A program made the translations under genes and the position numbers. Source: Lysobacter changpingensis (GTDB lineage Bacteria > Pseudomonadota > Gammaproteobacteria > Xanthomonadales > Xanthomonadaceae). From it: a stretch of DNA of 64,000 bases. Positions 54,603-62,941 of the stretch are shown here, piece after piece. The stretch is taken from the NCBI RefSeq assembly GCF_017308985.1, contig NZ_JADWPE010000001.1:62001-126000 (forward strand), in the 5' to 3' direction. Position 1 is the first letter of the stretch. Every line of letters begins with the position of its first letter. The notes beneath the pieces were generated by a model that ran no database searches, was not told the origin of the DNA, and worked only from the letters and a program-made list of their open reading frames with translations.

Positions 54603-54961
54603 CAGGCGTCTCCTTCCTGTTCATCCAAATAGATATCTTCGAAGGGCGAGGGTTCGTTCATCGGCTGGGCGGAATCGACAAGCGCCATCACCGACTCCCA
54701 TGCTTCGGCGATGCGCTGGTCGTCGCGCATGACGGTCTTATAGGCCTGTACGCGCTGCGACCGTGGGGTGTCGATCCAGGCGGTGCCGCCTTGCTCGTCC
54801 GTCTTGCCTTCGGCGAGTACACGGTCGCCATCGACCACCTTGTAGCCGTAGCCCGCGAAGCTGCGACCGTCGTCCTTGACCATTAGATAGCGGCCGCTGT
54901 AGGGGCCTTGGGCTTCGACGAGCGCTGCGGCGGCGTTGCCGGTGATTGAGAGTGCGTTCCT
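54602..54961 (-). pseudogene. VgrG-tail / transthyretin-like adaptor fragment, out of frame with VgrG
   Basis: About 117 codons with good coding character follow VgrG in the +1 frame: NALSITGNAAAALVEAQG, YLMVKDDGRSFAGYGYKVVDGD, GKTDEQGGTAWIDTP, YKTVMRDDQRIAEAWESVMAL. The compact beta-sandwich pattern resembles the transthyretin-like or adaptor region that loads effectors on VgrG. No start codon precedes it that is not inside VgrG. It appears to be the 3' end of VgrG or of a following small gene, joined by a deletion. Its stop overlaps the effector ATG. Confidence 0.6.
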
Positions 54962-56414
54962 CGAAGCGCAGTTCGTTGTAGCCGTTCGCCTTGTGCGACT
55001 TTGTCTTGAAAACTGTTCTTGTTTTATGCCTTGGAAGTTCGTACGGCGGAAGATTGGCCGCGTTGTACGTGCGCCCTGTGATGATCGGCTGATCGACCCG
55101 ACCATCGAGGTAGCTGACGATCACTTCGGTGCCGATGCGCGGGATCGCCATGAAGCCGTACATCGGCCCGGCCCAGCCCTGCGCGACGCGGATCCAGCAG
55201 GAGCTGGATTCCTGCCTATCCGTTTCACGATCCCACGGAAAGTAGACTTTTACGCGCCCGTGAATATCGCAGTAGATCTCCTCATTTTCCGGGCCGACCA
55301 CTTCCGCCACTTGCGGCCCGTCCATCACCGGGTGCGGTGCGGGTTCGGGCTTCCAGTCGTAATGGGCCGGCACCACGGTGGCGGCGTATTCGTAGCGGCT
55401 GCCGTGTTCGGCGCCGGCCGCGTCGGCTTCCTGCGAGGCGGCCTGCTCGCCTCGGTGGTGCATGGCGATCACGCGCCAACGCGCGTTCAGCGCGTCGTTC
55501 GAATGCCCGGTGAGATCGAACGCCAGGCCCGGCCACAGGCGCGCGTCGTCGCCTTCGATCAGCGCGTGCTCGGCCAGGTTGCGCAGGCCGGCCAGCTTGG
55601 TGCGGGTGAAAGGCCGGCCCACTTCTGCCCGCTTGTACCCCGCGGCGTAGTCATAGAACTCCAGTTCCCCGATCGCGCGCTCGGCGGCCCACGGCCGGGC
55701 CTCCTGTTCCTGGTTGTAGGGCGGATTGTGGAAGCTGTATTCGCGCTGGGTCACCCGCGTCGGCGCGAGTTGGCGGCGGTGGGCGAAGTGCCACAGGTGC
55801 GGCACCGGTGCATCGCCGGCGGGCGCCGGCTGGTACAGCACCTCGCCGTCGAGCAGTGGCGCGGTGTCGATGCGATCGCTCAGCACCAGGCGGCCTTGGC
55901 GGCCTTCGGTCTGGTGCCAGTACACGATGCCCTCTTCGGTCGCGAGCCGGTACAGGAACTGGTCGTCGTGTTCCCGATACTGGACGGCATACTCGCGCGG
56001 CTCGTGGCTGGCGAGGTATGTCGTCTTCGCGCCCTGCAGGCCGTGCTCCTTCAGGATCGTCGCCAGGATCTCCGGCGCGGTGACCTGTTGGAAGATGCGG
56101 CTGTTGTGGCGCAGCGCCAGACGCGCCAAGGGTGATTCGACGACGGCGCGATAGCGAGTGAGCCGAAACCCGGTTTCGCATTGCTCGAACGCGGTGCAGA
56201 TGCCGGCCACCTTGCGTTCCGCGACGCCTTCCCGCTCGATGGCGAACACCGCCTCGTGATCCAGCAATTCCGCCGCATCGATCGCGTCATCGGCGCTGGA
56301 AAGATCGAGCTCCAGCCGGAACGATTGCGAAACGCCTTCGGTCAGCTCGAAACGGACCACATCCAACGCCAGCCCGTCACCCAAGGCGATGGAAAATCTT
56401 ACGTCCGACCGCAT
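54962..56414 (-). pseudogene. VgrG (TssI) spike protein lacking its needle
   Basis: The start at 56414 has a strong GGAGGAAGG site. Residues 1 to about 370 are the gp27-like part (ALGDGLALDVVRFELTEGVSQSFRLEL; PREYAVQYREHDDQFLYRLATEEGI). Residues about 385-470 are the gp5 OB-fold (DIHGRVKVYFPWDRE, SCWIRVAQGWAGPMYGFMAIPRIGTEVIVSYLDG). At NELRFEE (about residue 484), where normal VgrG enters the long gp5 beta-helix needle, the frame turns into arginine-rich nonsense ending at 54738. The next coding frame is the adaptor-like fragment. A deletion with frameshift has removed at least the needle. No other tss genes are in the window, so this is an orphan VgrG cassette. Confidence 0.8.
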
Positions 56415-56782
56415 CCTTCCTCCGTTGAAGTCAAAGCGAAGCCGCCGTTTTACCCACGTCCCAAAGTCCGTCGCAATTCGAAGAAGTCGCGCTTTTCTCC
56501 ACGCAGTGCGGCAAACCCCGACATCGGCAACGCCGCCGCGTTTGCGTTACCGCATCACGATGCGGTGCATCTTCTTTCCATCGAAGGAAGAAGTTCCACG
56601 GAATTTCCACGTTTCGCGTTCGTCTTCGAGTTGGACGAGCACACGCCGAAAGTGGGTGTCGCAAGCGATGGTTGGCGATTACGGCGGGAAACGGCCATTC
56701 CCCGCCCGCGGTGATGAGCTGCATGACGAGCGCCGGTTGGCCCGAAACCTGCCCGAACCCGCGCGCCGCCCGCCGCGCCACC
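56415..56782. other. Intergenic region between VgrG and operon 3 control element
   Basis: I see no convincing gene in this stretch; open frames are short and lack coding character. It is somewhat less GC-rich around 56560-56640 than the rest and probably contains the right border of the type VI cassette and its promoter, which must lie just upstream of 56414 reading leftward. Confidence 0.45.
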
Positions 56783-56800
56783 TTGGCCCAAGGGCCAATT
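56783..56800 (+). promoter_or_regulatory. Shared 18-bp element, copy 3 (operon 3)
   Basis: TTGGCCCAAGGGCCAATT has 7-bp inverted arms TTGGCCC/GGGCCAA around AA, so it may bind a dimer. It lies 76 bp before the OmpA-like gene. The core CCAAGGGCCAATT equals copies 1 and 2, and GTAG follows at about the same distance as the CTAG in the other copies. Confidence 0.72.
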
Positions 56801-56876
56801 GAGCCCCGCCGCGAACGGCGTAGAAGAAGGGGATCACCGGACGGGGCCGCCCGTCGGACATCACGAGGACTCCACG

Positions 56877-57647
56877 ATGAACAAGCCGACGTTCCTGAAG
56901 TCGCTGTCCCTCGCCGTCGCCGTCGCGGCCGTGCTGGCGGTCTCGTCCGCGTCCGCCGCGGACGGCGACAAGAGCAGGATCAAGGGCCTGATCACCTCCG
57001 TGCAGGGCGACACCATCGTCGTGAAGGACGCCAAAAACGCGGAACAGACGGTCACGCTCTCGCCCACGACGAAGTACAAGCGCACCAAGGGCCTCACCGG
57101 CGTGGTGCACGAGAAGGCCGAACAGGGCGCGCTGATGCCGGGGCTGCCGGTCACCATCGACGCGGTCGCGGCGGGAAGCGGCTTCGACGCGACGGAGGTG
57201 TCGTTCAAGTCCGAGGACTTCCGCACCGCGCAGCAGGTGCAGGCCGGCCTGGCGCCGACCACCGCGCGCATGAACGAGTTCGGCAAGTACGAAGCGCTCG
57301 CCACCGCCGAGGTGCTGTTCGATTCGGGCAGCGCGAAGATCAGCCCCGCCGGGAAGTCCGACCTCGACGCCTTCGCCGCCAAGGCGAAGGAAACGCAGGA
57401 TTACCAGGTCGTGCTGCAGGGCTTCACCGATTCCACCGGCAATGCCGAAGCCAACGAACGCCTGAGCGTGCGCCGCGCCAACGCCGTCGCCGATTACCTG
57501 CAGCAGCAGGCCGGCCTCCAGCCGGGCCGGGTGCGCGCGGGCGACGGCATGGGCGTGGCCACCGATGCCGGCAGCGGCAGCAATGCGGGCGCGCGCAAGG
57601 TCGTGGTGAAGCTGATCGTCGACAAGGGCGTGCAGGCAGGCAAATAA
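56877..57647 (+). CDS. OmpA-family periplasmic protein with N-terminal beta domain
   Basis: The product has 256 residues from ATG 56877 (GAGG 8 bp upstream) and a signal peptide (LSLAVAVAAVLAVSSASAA). Residues about 28-95 form a small beta domain (SRIKGLITSVQGDTIVVKDAKN...TVTLSPTTKYKRTKG) like DUF5666. Residues about 135-250 are the OmpA C-terminal fold with ATAEVLFDSGSAKISPAG and GFTDSTGNAEANERLSVRRANAVADYL, including the peptidoglycan-binding Asp and Arg. It lacks a membrane barrel or lipobox, so it is probably a soluble cell-wall-binding protein. First gene of operon 3. Confidence 0.88.
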   Translation: MNKPTFLKSLSLAVAVAAVLAVSSASAADGDKSRIKGLITSVQGDTIVVKDAKNAEQTVTLSPTTKYKRTKGLTGVVHEKAEQGALMPGLPVTIDAVAAGSGFDATEVSFKSEDFRTAQQVQAGLAPTTARMNEFGKYEALATAEVLFDSGSAKISPAGKSDLDAFAAKAKETQDYQVVLQGFTDSTGNAEANERLSVRRANAVADYLQQQAGLQPGRVRAGDGMGVATDAGSGSNAGARKVVVKLIVDKGVQAGK

Positions 57648-57708
57648 CGCAGCCATCGCGACGGCGGGGTTCCCTCCCCCACCTGCCGCCGCGCGAGTGG
57701 AGGGTTCC

Positions 57709-59088
57709 ATGCGCATCGCGATGCTTACCGCGGCGACTGCCGCGCTGCTGCTGGCGACGTCCGGCGTCGCATCCGCCGCGCCGGCGCAATCGCCCGCTGC
57801 GGCGAACCCGTCGACCGCATCGTCCGGCACGTTCACCCGCGAAGAACTCGACCAGATGATGGCGCCGATCGCGCTGTATCCGGACGCGTTGCTCGCGCAG
57901 ATCCTGATGGCCTCGACCTATCCCGGCGACGTCGCCGATGCCGTGGAGTGGTCGAAGGCGCACAAGGACGCCAAGGGCGAGGACGCGGTGAAGCAGGTCG
58001 AGGGCCAGCCGTGGGATCCCAGCGTGCAGTCGCTGGTGGCCTTCCCGCAGCTGCTCGCCGTGCTCGGGCAGGACCCCAAGTGGGTGCAGCGCCTGGGCGA
58101 CGCGTTCCTCGCGCAGCCCGACGCGGTGATGGAATCGGCGCAGCGCTTGCGAAGGCAGGCCGATGCGGCCGGCAACCTGAAATCGAACGAACAGCAGAAG
58201 GTCACCAGGGAAGCCGCGCCGGCCGGCGGCACGGCCGCCGCGCCGCAGACGATCGTGATCGAATCCGCGCAGCCGGACGTCGTCTACGTCCCCAGCTACA
58301 ACCCCAGCGTGGTCTACGGCACCTGGGCGTATCCGTCGTACCCGCCGTACTACTACCCGCCACCGGCGTACTACTACCCGGGCGGCGCGCTGATCAGCTT
58401 CGGCATCGGCATGGCCGTGGGCGGTGCGTTGTGGGGCGATCTGGACTGGGGACACAGCGACATCGACATCGACGTGGACCGCTACAACGAGTTCAACCGC
58501 AACACCAACCGCACCGTCAACCGCGACCAGATCAGCCGCGACGGCAAGTGGCAGCACAACGCGGCCAATCGCGACGGCGTGCCGTACCGCGACAGCGCCA
58601 GCCGCGAACGCTACGGCCGCCAGCTCGACGGCGCCGGCCAGCGCGAAGCGGCGCGGGGGCGCGATCCGTCCAGCGTCGCCACGCGCGATCCCGCGCGCTC
58701 GGCCGAACGCGACCGCGCACGCCAGGCGATGGAACAGCGCGGTTTCGAAGCGCCGGCGACGAGCAACCGCGAAGCGCGCGATCGCGCCGGGCAGGCCTCG
58801 CGCGATATCGCCTCCAACCCGAACCGCGGCGATTTCCAGCGCAGCGGCGGCCTCGACAACGCGCAGGCGCGGCAGAGCGCACGCGACCAGCACCTGGGTT
58901 CGAGCGGCGCGCGCAACAGCAACGCGTTCACCGGCGCGAGCAATCCGGCGATGTCGCGCGGCGATGCCGGACGCGGCCATCGCAGCTACCAGCAATCGCA
59001 ACGGCCGGCGGCCTCGCGCGGCGGCGGCCACCAGATGAGCCGTCCCTCGCGCCCGCCGATGCGCGGCGGCGGCGGACGCCGGCGCTGA
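57709..59088 (+). CDS. DUF3300 exported protein
   Basis: The product (459 aa) starts at ATG 57709 with GGAGGG just upstream; a GTG at 57697 adds four residues. A signal peptide (MRIAMLTAATAALLLATSGVASA) precedes the conserved DUF3300 region (about residues 45-150: FTREELDQMMAPIALYPDALLAQILMASTYPGDVADA-type, WDPSVQSLVAFPQLLAVLG). A Tyr/Pro-rich hydrophobic stretch (YPPYYYPPPAYYYPGG) and a GIGMAVGGALWG segment follow. The last 200 residues are Arg/Gly/Ser/Gln-rich and probably disordered. DUF3300 proteins often neighbour DUF2950 genes, as here. Function unknown; an envelope role is likely. Confidence 0.85.
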   Translation: MRIAMLTAATAALLLATSGVASAAPAQSPAAANPSTASSGTFTREELDQMMAPIALYPDALLAQILMASTYPGDVADAVEWSKAHKDAKGEDAVKQVEGQPWDPSVQSLVAFPQLLAVLGQDPKWVQRLGDAFLAQPDAVMESAQRLRRQADAAGNLKSNEQQKVTREAAPAGGTAAAPQTIVIESAQPDVVYVPSYNPSVVYGTWAYPSYPPYYYPPPAYYYPGGALISFGIGMAVGGALWGDLDWGHSDIDIDVDRYNEFNRNTNRTVNRDQISRDGKWQHNAANRDGVPYRDSASRERYGRQLDGAGQREAARGRDPSSVATRDPARSAERDRARQAMEQRGFEAPATSNREARDRAGQASRDIASNPNRGDFQRSGGLDNAQARQSARDQHLGSSGARNSNAFTGASNPAMSRGDAGRGHRSYQQSQRPAASRGGGHQMSRPSRPPMRGGGGRRR

Positions 59089-59104
59089 GCAGGAGAACGA
59101 CGAC

Positions 59105-59998
59105 ATGACCGCATCCGTCCGCTGGCTCCCGCTCGCCCTCGCCGCGTGCATCGTCGCGCCGCTGCACGCGCAAGAAACCTTCGCCACGCCCGAAGCCGCC
59201 GCCGAGGCGCTCGTCGGCGCGCTCGGCACGAAGACCGCCGATGAAACGCGCCTGGACGCGGTGCTCGGCCCGCAATGGGACGAAGTGATCCCGCGCGGCA
59301 GCGTCGATCGCGAGGACGTCGACGCCTTCCTCGCGCGTTATCGCGAGAAGCGCGCCTTCCAGCCGCAGGACGCGACCCACCAGGTGCTCGCGGTCGGCAA
59401 GGAAGCGTGGACCCTGCCGGTGCCGCTGGTGAAGAACGCCAACGGCTGGACGTTCGACCTGAAGGCCGGCGAGCCGGAGATCCGCGCGCGTCGCATCGGC
59501 CGCAACGAACGCGAGGCCGAACAGGCGGTGCTCGCCTACCACGACGCGCAGGTCGATTACGCATCCGTCGATCGCAACGGCAACGGCGTGCTCGAGTACG
59601 CGCAGAAGTTCGTCAGCGCCAACGGCAGCCACGACGGGCTGTACTGGGCCGACGACGGCGGCGAGGAAAGCCCGATCGGCCCGCTGTTCGGCGACGACAC
59701 GCCCAACGGCGAATGGCACGGCTACCGCTACCGCATCCTCACCGCGCAGGGCCCGTCGGCGCCCGGCGGCGCGTACGACTACAAGCTCGGCGACGCGATG
59801 ACGCGCGGCTTCGCGCTTGTCGCATGGCCCGCGCGTTACGGCGACAGCGGCGTGATGAGCTTCATGATCAGCCACGAGGGCGAGGTGTTCGAGAAGGACC
59901 TCGGCCCGCAGGGCGAGCAGATCGCGCGCACCATGACCAGCTTCGATCCTGACAGCAGCTGGACCGAAGCCGGCGAACGCACGGCCGCATCGGATTGA
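59105..59998 (+). CDS. DUF2950 exported protein
   Basis: The 297-residue protein has a signal peptide (WLPLALAACIVAPLHAQ) and the DUF2950 pattern: FATPEAAAEALVGAL, GWTFDLKAGEPEIRARRIGRNE, YHDAQVDYASVDRNGNGVLEYAQKF, DGLYWADDGGEESPIGPL, GYRYRILTAQGPSAPGGAYDY and ALVAWPARYGDSGVMSFMISHEGEVFEKDLG. An AGGAGAA site lies 8 bp before the ATG. Families of this kind are predicted periplasmic proteins of unknown function. The gene is 16 bp after DUF3300 and 17 bp before the DUF2092 gene, so all three are probably co-transcribed. Confidence 0.88.
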   Translation: MTASVRWLPLALAACIVAPLHAQETFATPEAAAEALVGALGTKTADETRLDAVLGPQWDEVIPRGSVDREDVDAFLARYREKRAFQPQDATHQVLAVGKEAWTLPVPLVKNANGWTFDLKAGEPEIRARRIGRNEREAEQAVLAYHDAQVDYASVDRNGNGVLEYAQKFVSANGSHDGLYWADDGGEESPIGPLFGDDTPNGEWHGYRYRILTAQGPSAPGGAYDYKLGDAMTRGFALVAWPARYGDSGVMSFMISHEGEVFEKDLGPQGEQIARTMTSFDPDSSWTEAGERTAASD

Positions 59999-60015
59999 GC
60001 CACGGGACATCCACC

Positions 60016-60768
60016 ATGAAGGCAATCGCGCTGGTCCTCGCCCTAACCTGCACCGCCGCGCTCGCACCCACTGCCGCCCGGCAAGGCACGCCGGCCGAGC
60101 GCGCGTTCGATCCGAAGGCGGTCAAGGCGCTCGCGCAGATCGGCACGAAGCTGCGCGGCCTGCGCGAATACACCGTCTCGGCCGAGCTGCAGACGCGCGC
60201 GCCGCTGGCTTCGGGCGAATACCGCGATTTCCGCGGCAACGTGCGTTACCAGGTGCGCACGCCGGACCGCCTGCACGCGTCCATCCGCGGCATCGGTTTC
60301 GATCGCGACGTGGTGTTCGACGGCCGCACCATCGCGGTCTTCTCGCCCGCGCAGAACACCTACGCGCGCATCGAAGCGCCGGGCACGCTCGCGACGATGG
60401 TGTCGGAAGTCGAGCAGCGCACCGGGCTGGCCATTCCCATCGCGCAGCTGTTCCACTGGGACGACCAGGCCAGGCTGCTGGAAGGGGCCGAGCGCGCGAC
60501 GTATTCCGGCCAGGCCCTGGTCGGCGGACGCGATTGCGCGCACTACTCGTACAAGAAGGCCGGCGTCGCATGGGAAGTCTTCGCCGACGCGCAGCACCTG
60601 CCGTGCAAGCTGGCCTTCGTCGACACGCGCGATCCCAACCTGCCCGGCTACAGCGCCGAACTCACCTGGGACGAACGCGCGCGCGTGCCGGACGCCGCGT
60701 TCGTCTTCGAGCCGCCGGCCGGTGCGAACGAGATCGCCTGGGACCGGTTCAAGGCGCAGGGGCAATAA
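60016..60768 (+). CDS. DUF2092 exported protein
   Basis: The 250-residue product has a signal peptide (KAIALVLALTCTAALAPTAA). The body is a LolA/LolB-like half barrel typical of DUF2092: ALAQIGTKLRGLREYTVSAEL, YRDFRGNVRYQVRTPDRLHASIRG, VVFDGRTIAVFSPAQNTYARIEAPGT, and VAWEVFADAQHLPCKLAFVD. The fold suggests binding of a lipid or hydrophobic ligand in the periplasm; this is inference from the fold class. It is the last gene of operon 3 and ends 3 bp before the convergent XRE gene. Confidence 0.85.
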   Translation: MKAIALVLALTCTAALAPTAARQGTPAERAFDPKAVKALAQIGTKLRGLREYTVSAELQTRAPLASGEYRDFRGNVRYQVRTPDRLHASIRGIGFDRDVVFDGRTIAVFSPAQNTYARIEAPGTLATMVSEVEQRTGLAIPIAQLFHWDDQARLLEGAERATYSGQALVGGRDCAHYSYKKAGVAWEVFADAQHLPCKLAFVDTRDPNLPGYSAELTWDERARVPDAAFVFEPPAGANEIAWDRFKAQGQ

Positions 60769-60771
60769 CGT

Positions 60772-60990
60772 TCAATCGTCGGCGACGTCCGGATCGAACA
60801 CGAGGAGGTCGCCGGGCTGGCACTCCAGGTGCCGGCAGATCGCCGCCAGCGTTTCGAAGCGGATGCCGCGCACCTTCCCCGACTTGAGCAGCGACAGGTT
60901 CGATTCGGTGATGCCGATCCGCTGTGCGAGGTCCTTCGAACGGATCTTGCGCAGGGCGAGCATGACGTCCAGGCGTACGACGATTCCCAT
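60772..60990 (-). CDS. Small XRE-family HTH regulator
   Basis: The 72-residue protein is almost wholly a Cro/XRE helix-turn-helix (residues about 10-62: VMLALRKIRSKDLAQRIGITESNLSLLKSGKVRGIRFETLAAICRHLECQPGDLL). It belongs to the YozG-like short regulators that are regularly found after a DUF2975 membrane-protein gene, as here (9 bp apart). It probably represses its own operon through the palindrome at 61527-61543. Targets beyond that are unknown. Confidence 0.9.
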   Translation of the reverse strand: MGIVVRLDVMLALRKIRSKDLAQRIGITESNLSLLKSGKVRGIRFETLAAICRHLECQPGDLLVFDPDVADD

Positions 60991-60999
60991 GGGCGTCTC

Positions 61000-61521
61000 C
61001 TAGACGATCGAACGGCTGTCGTCTTCCAGCCGCGCCGCCTCGTCGAACAGGCGCGCGACCAGCCAGAACAGCGCCGCCACGGTCAGCGTGACGAGGTCGC
61101 CGGCATCGAAGCTCATGCGCAGCAGGCCGTCGGCGCGCGCGATCGCGTCGGCGGACATGACGACCGCCGGCAACGCCACGCGGACGATGGCCGCGAGCAG
61201 GAACAGCAACGCGAAGCGCCGGAAGTGCCGCGTCGCGTCGGCCGAGAACACGCGATCGCGTCCCACCCGGCCGAGCATGCGCGCCAGTTCGAACAGCGCC
61301 GTACCGATGAGCAGCGCGACGACCACCGCCGTCCATGCGGCCCAGCGCAGCGGAAGTGCGCCAGGCTCCAGCGTCGCCGAGACGAAGCGCCCGCCCCAGC
61401 CGTTCAGGGCCAGCAGCGCGGCGAGCGTCGCGACCATATAGAAGGCGCCCGCCGCGAGCGCGGCATAGCGAAGCAGGCGCGCGTGCCGCGCCAGGCTCGT
61501 TGACATTTCCGACTTGCGCAT
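61000..61521 (-). CDS. DUF2975 membrane protein
   Basis: The product (173 aa) has four TM helices (YAALAAGAFYMVATLAALLAL; LRWAAWTAVVVALLIGTALF; FALLFLLAAIVRVALPAVVM; DLVTLTVAALFWLVARLFDEAARLEDDSRSIV). The last helix with its acidic end is a hallmark of DUF2975. Two starts are possible, ATG 61521 and ATG 61506; neither has a strong ribosome site. It pairs with the XRE gene downstream and may hold the regulator at the membrane or sense an envelope signal, which is a guess from the conserved pairing. Confidence 0.88.
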   Translation of the reverse strand: MRKSEMSTSLARHARLLRYAALAAGAFYMVATLAALLALNGWGGRFVSATLEPGALPLRWAAWTAVVVALLIGTALFELARMLGRVGRDRVFSADATRHFRRFALLFLLAAIVRVALPAVVMSADAIARADGLLRMSFDAGDLVTLTVAALFWLVARLFDEAARLEDDSRSIV

Positions 61522-61526
61522 ATTAG

Positions 61527-61543
61527 TTTCTGTTTTACAGAAA
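61527..61543. promoter_or_regulatory. Palindromic operator candidate for the XRE/DUF2975 pair
   Basis: TTTCTGT-TTT-ACAGAAA has perfect 7-bp arms. It lies 6 bp upstream of the DUF2975 start and 27 bp upstream of the aspartyl protease start, in an AT-rich 48-bp divergent gap that must carry both promoters. XRE repressors bind short palindromes in this position. Confidence 0.6.
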
Positions 61544-61569
61544 TTATTTCATGTCAGGCAAATACTAAC

Positions 61570-62916
61570 ATGCGCATCGGCAATCCACATCCCGCCTTTC
61601 GGGCGCCCCTTCTCGCGGCCTCGCTGCTGGTCGCCCATGGCATTGCGTCCGCTTCCGACTCGACGCCTCCGGCCGCGTTGACGGTCCCTTCCAAACAGGC
61701 CGCCGTCGAACAGGCGCTGGAGGACGCCGACGCCGGCGACGTGTTCGCGCTCGAACGCCTGGACATCGCCGGCGTCGAGCCGGAACTCGCCGCCATCGCG
61801 ACGGCGCGCATCGCCGCGGCGCGCCTGCGTTCGCATGAGGCCATCGCCCTCGCCCGCCCGGTCGCGCAGGATGCGGAAGCGTCGGCCGCGCATCGCTCGC
61901 GCGCCTGGGCGGTGCTTGCCGATGCGGCGTTCACTTCCGGCGATTACGCCGAAGCGGCCCGCGCCGCGCAGCGCTGGCAGGACGTGCTGCGCGAACGCCG
62001 CGCGCCGCAGAAGGACATCGACGACGCGCAACGCCTGGCCGCGCTGGCGGGCGCGATGTCGGCCGCGCCGCGACAGGCAGTGGAAACGCTCGCGCCGGAG
62101 ACGGTGACGACGCGCCGCGACAAGGTCGGCCTGTCGCGCGCCGACGCGACGGTGAACGGTCTCGTGCAGGACGCCGTGCTCGACACGGGCGCGGGCCTGT
62201 CGGTGGTGTCGCAAAGCACCGCCACGAAGCTCGGCCTGCGCATGCTCGATGGCGCGGCGACCATCGGCAGCGCGGCCCGCCAGGCCGTGCCCACGCGCAT
62301 CGGCATCGCCGAACGTTTCGCCTTCGCCGGGCTGGAACTGCGCGACGTCGCCTTCCTCGTGCTCGACGACGCGCAACTGCAACTGCCGGTGCCGGGCGGT
62401 TATTCGATCGACGCGATCATCGGCTTCCCGGTGCTGCGCGAATTCCGGCGCCTGCGCTTCGAACGCGACGGCGCGCTGGTGCCGGAACCGGGGGCGCGCG
62501 CCGCGACGACGGAGAACCTGCGCGTGGTGTCCAATGCGTTGTACGTGGACGCGAAAGTCCGCGACGTGCCGCTCGCGCTGCACCTGGACAGCGGCGGCCC
62601 GCGCTCGTTCCTGACCACGCGCTTCGCGCAGCGTCATCCGCATCTCGTCGACGGCCTGCCGCGCAAGGACGAGCGCATGGCCGGCGCCGGCGGCTCCACC
62701 ACGCGCGTTTCCGCGCTGATGCCGAACGCGCACGTCGATGTGGCCGGTGCGCGCGCCACGCTGGCGGAGCTGCCGGTCGTGGTCGAGGACGGCGCCCACG
62801 TGCAGGCGCAGAACTTCGGCCTGATGGGCGGCGACGTGCTGGACCAGTTCGAGCACTGGACGCTGGATTTCGAGGCGATGACGTTCGAGGTGGGGGCGCG
62901 GGTGGCTGGGGGATAA
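61570..62916 (+). CDS. Retropepsin-like aspartyl protease family protein, two domains
   Basis: This 448-residue exported protein (signal peptide APLLAASLLVAHGIASA) has a helical N-terminal region (about 35-165; TPR-like ARAWAVLADAAFTSGDYAEAARAAQRW). Two pepsin-like halves follow: VQDAVLDTGAGLSVVSQSTATKL (Asp about 205) with AIIGFPVLREF, and LALHLDSGGPRSFLTTRFAQ (Asp about 340) with GLMGGDVLDQFEHW. Both catalytic triads keep D-T/S-G, so it may be active as one chain. The start is divergent from DUF2975 and shares the AT-rich control gap. Substrates are unknown. Confidence 0.88.
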   Translation: MRIGNPHPAFRAPLLAASLLVAHGIASASDSTPPAALTVPSKQAAVEQALEDADAGDVFALERLDIAGVEPELAAIATARIAAARLRSHEAIALARPVAQDAEASAAHRSRAWAVLADAAFTSGDYAEAARAAQRWQDVLRERRAPQKDIDDAQRLAALAGAMSAAPRQAVETLAPETVTTRRDKVGLSRADATVNGLVQDAVLDTGAGLSVVSQSTATKLGLRMLDGAATIGSAARQAVPTRIGIAERFAFAGLELRDVAFLVLDDAQLQLPVPGGYSIDAIIGFPVLREFRRLRFERDGALVPEPGARAATTENLRVVSNALYVDAKVRDVPLALHLDSGGPRSFLTTRFAQRHPHLVDGLPRKDERMAGAGGSTTRVSALMPNAHVDVAGARATLAELPVVVEDGAHVQAQNFGLMGGDVLDQFEHWTLDFEAMTFEVGARVAGG

Positions 62917-62941
62917 AGACTCCGGCGCAGCCTTCCTCCGA

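Noticed and set aside
51371-56876. A phage or insertion-sequence-borne island
   Set aside because: No integrase, transposase, tRNA target or terminal repeats were found. The content is a plain VgrG effector cassette.
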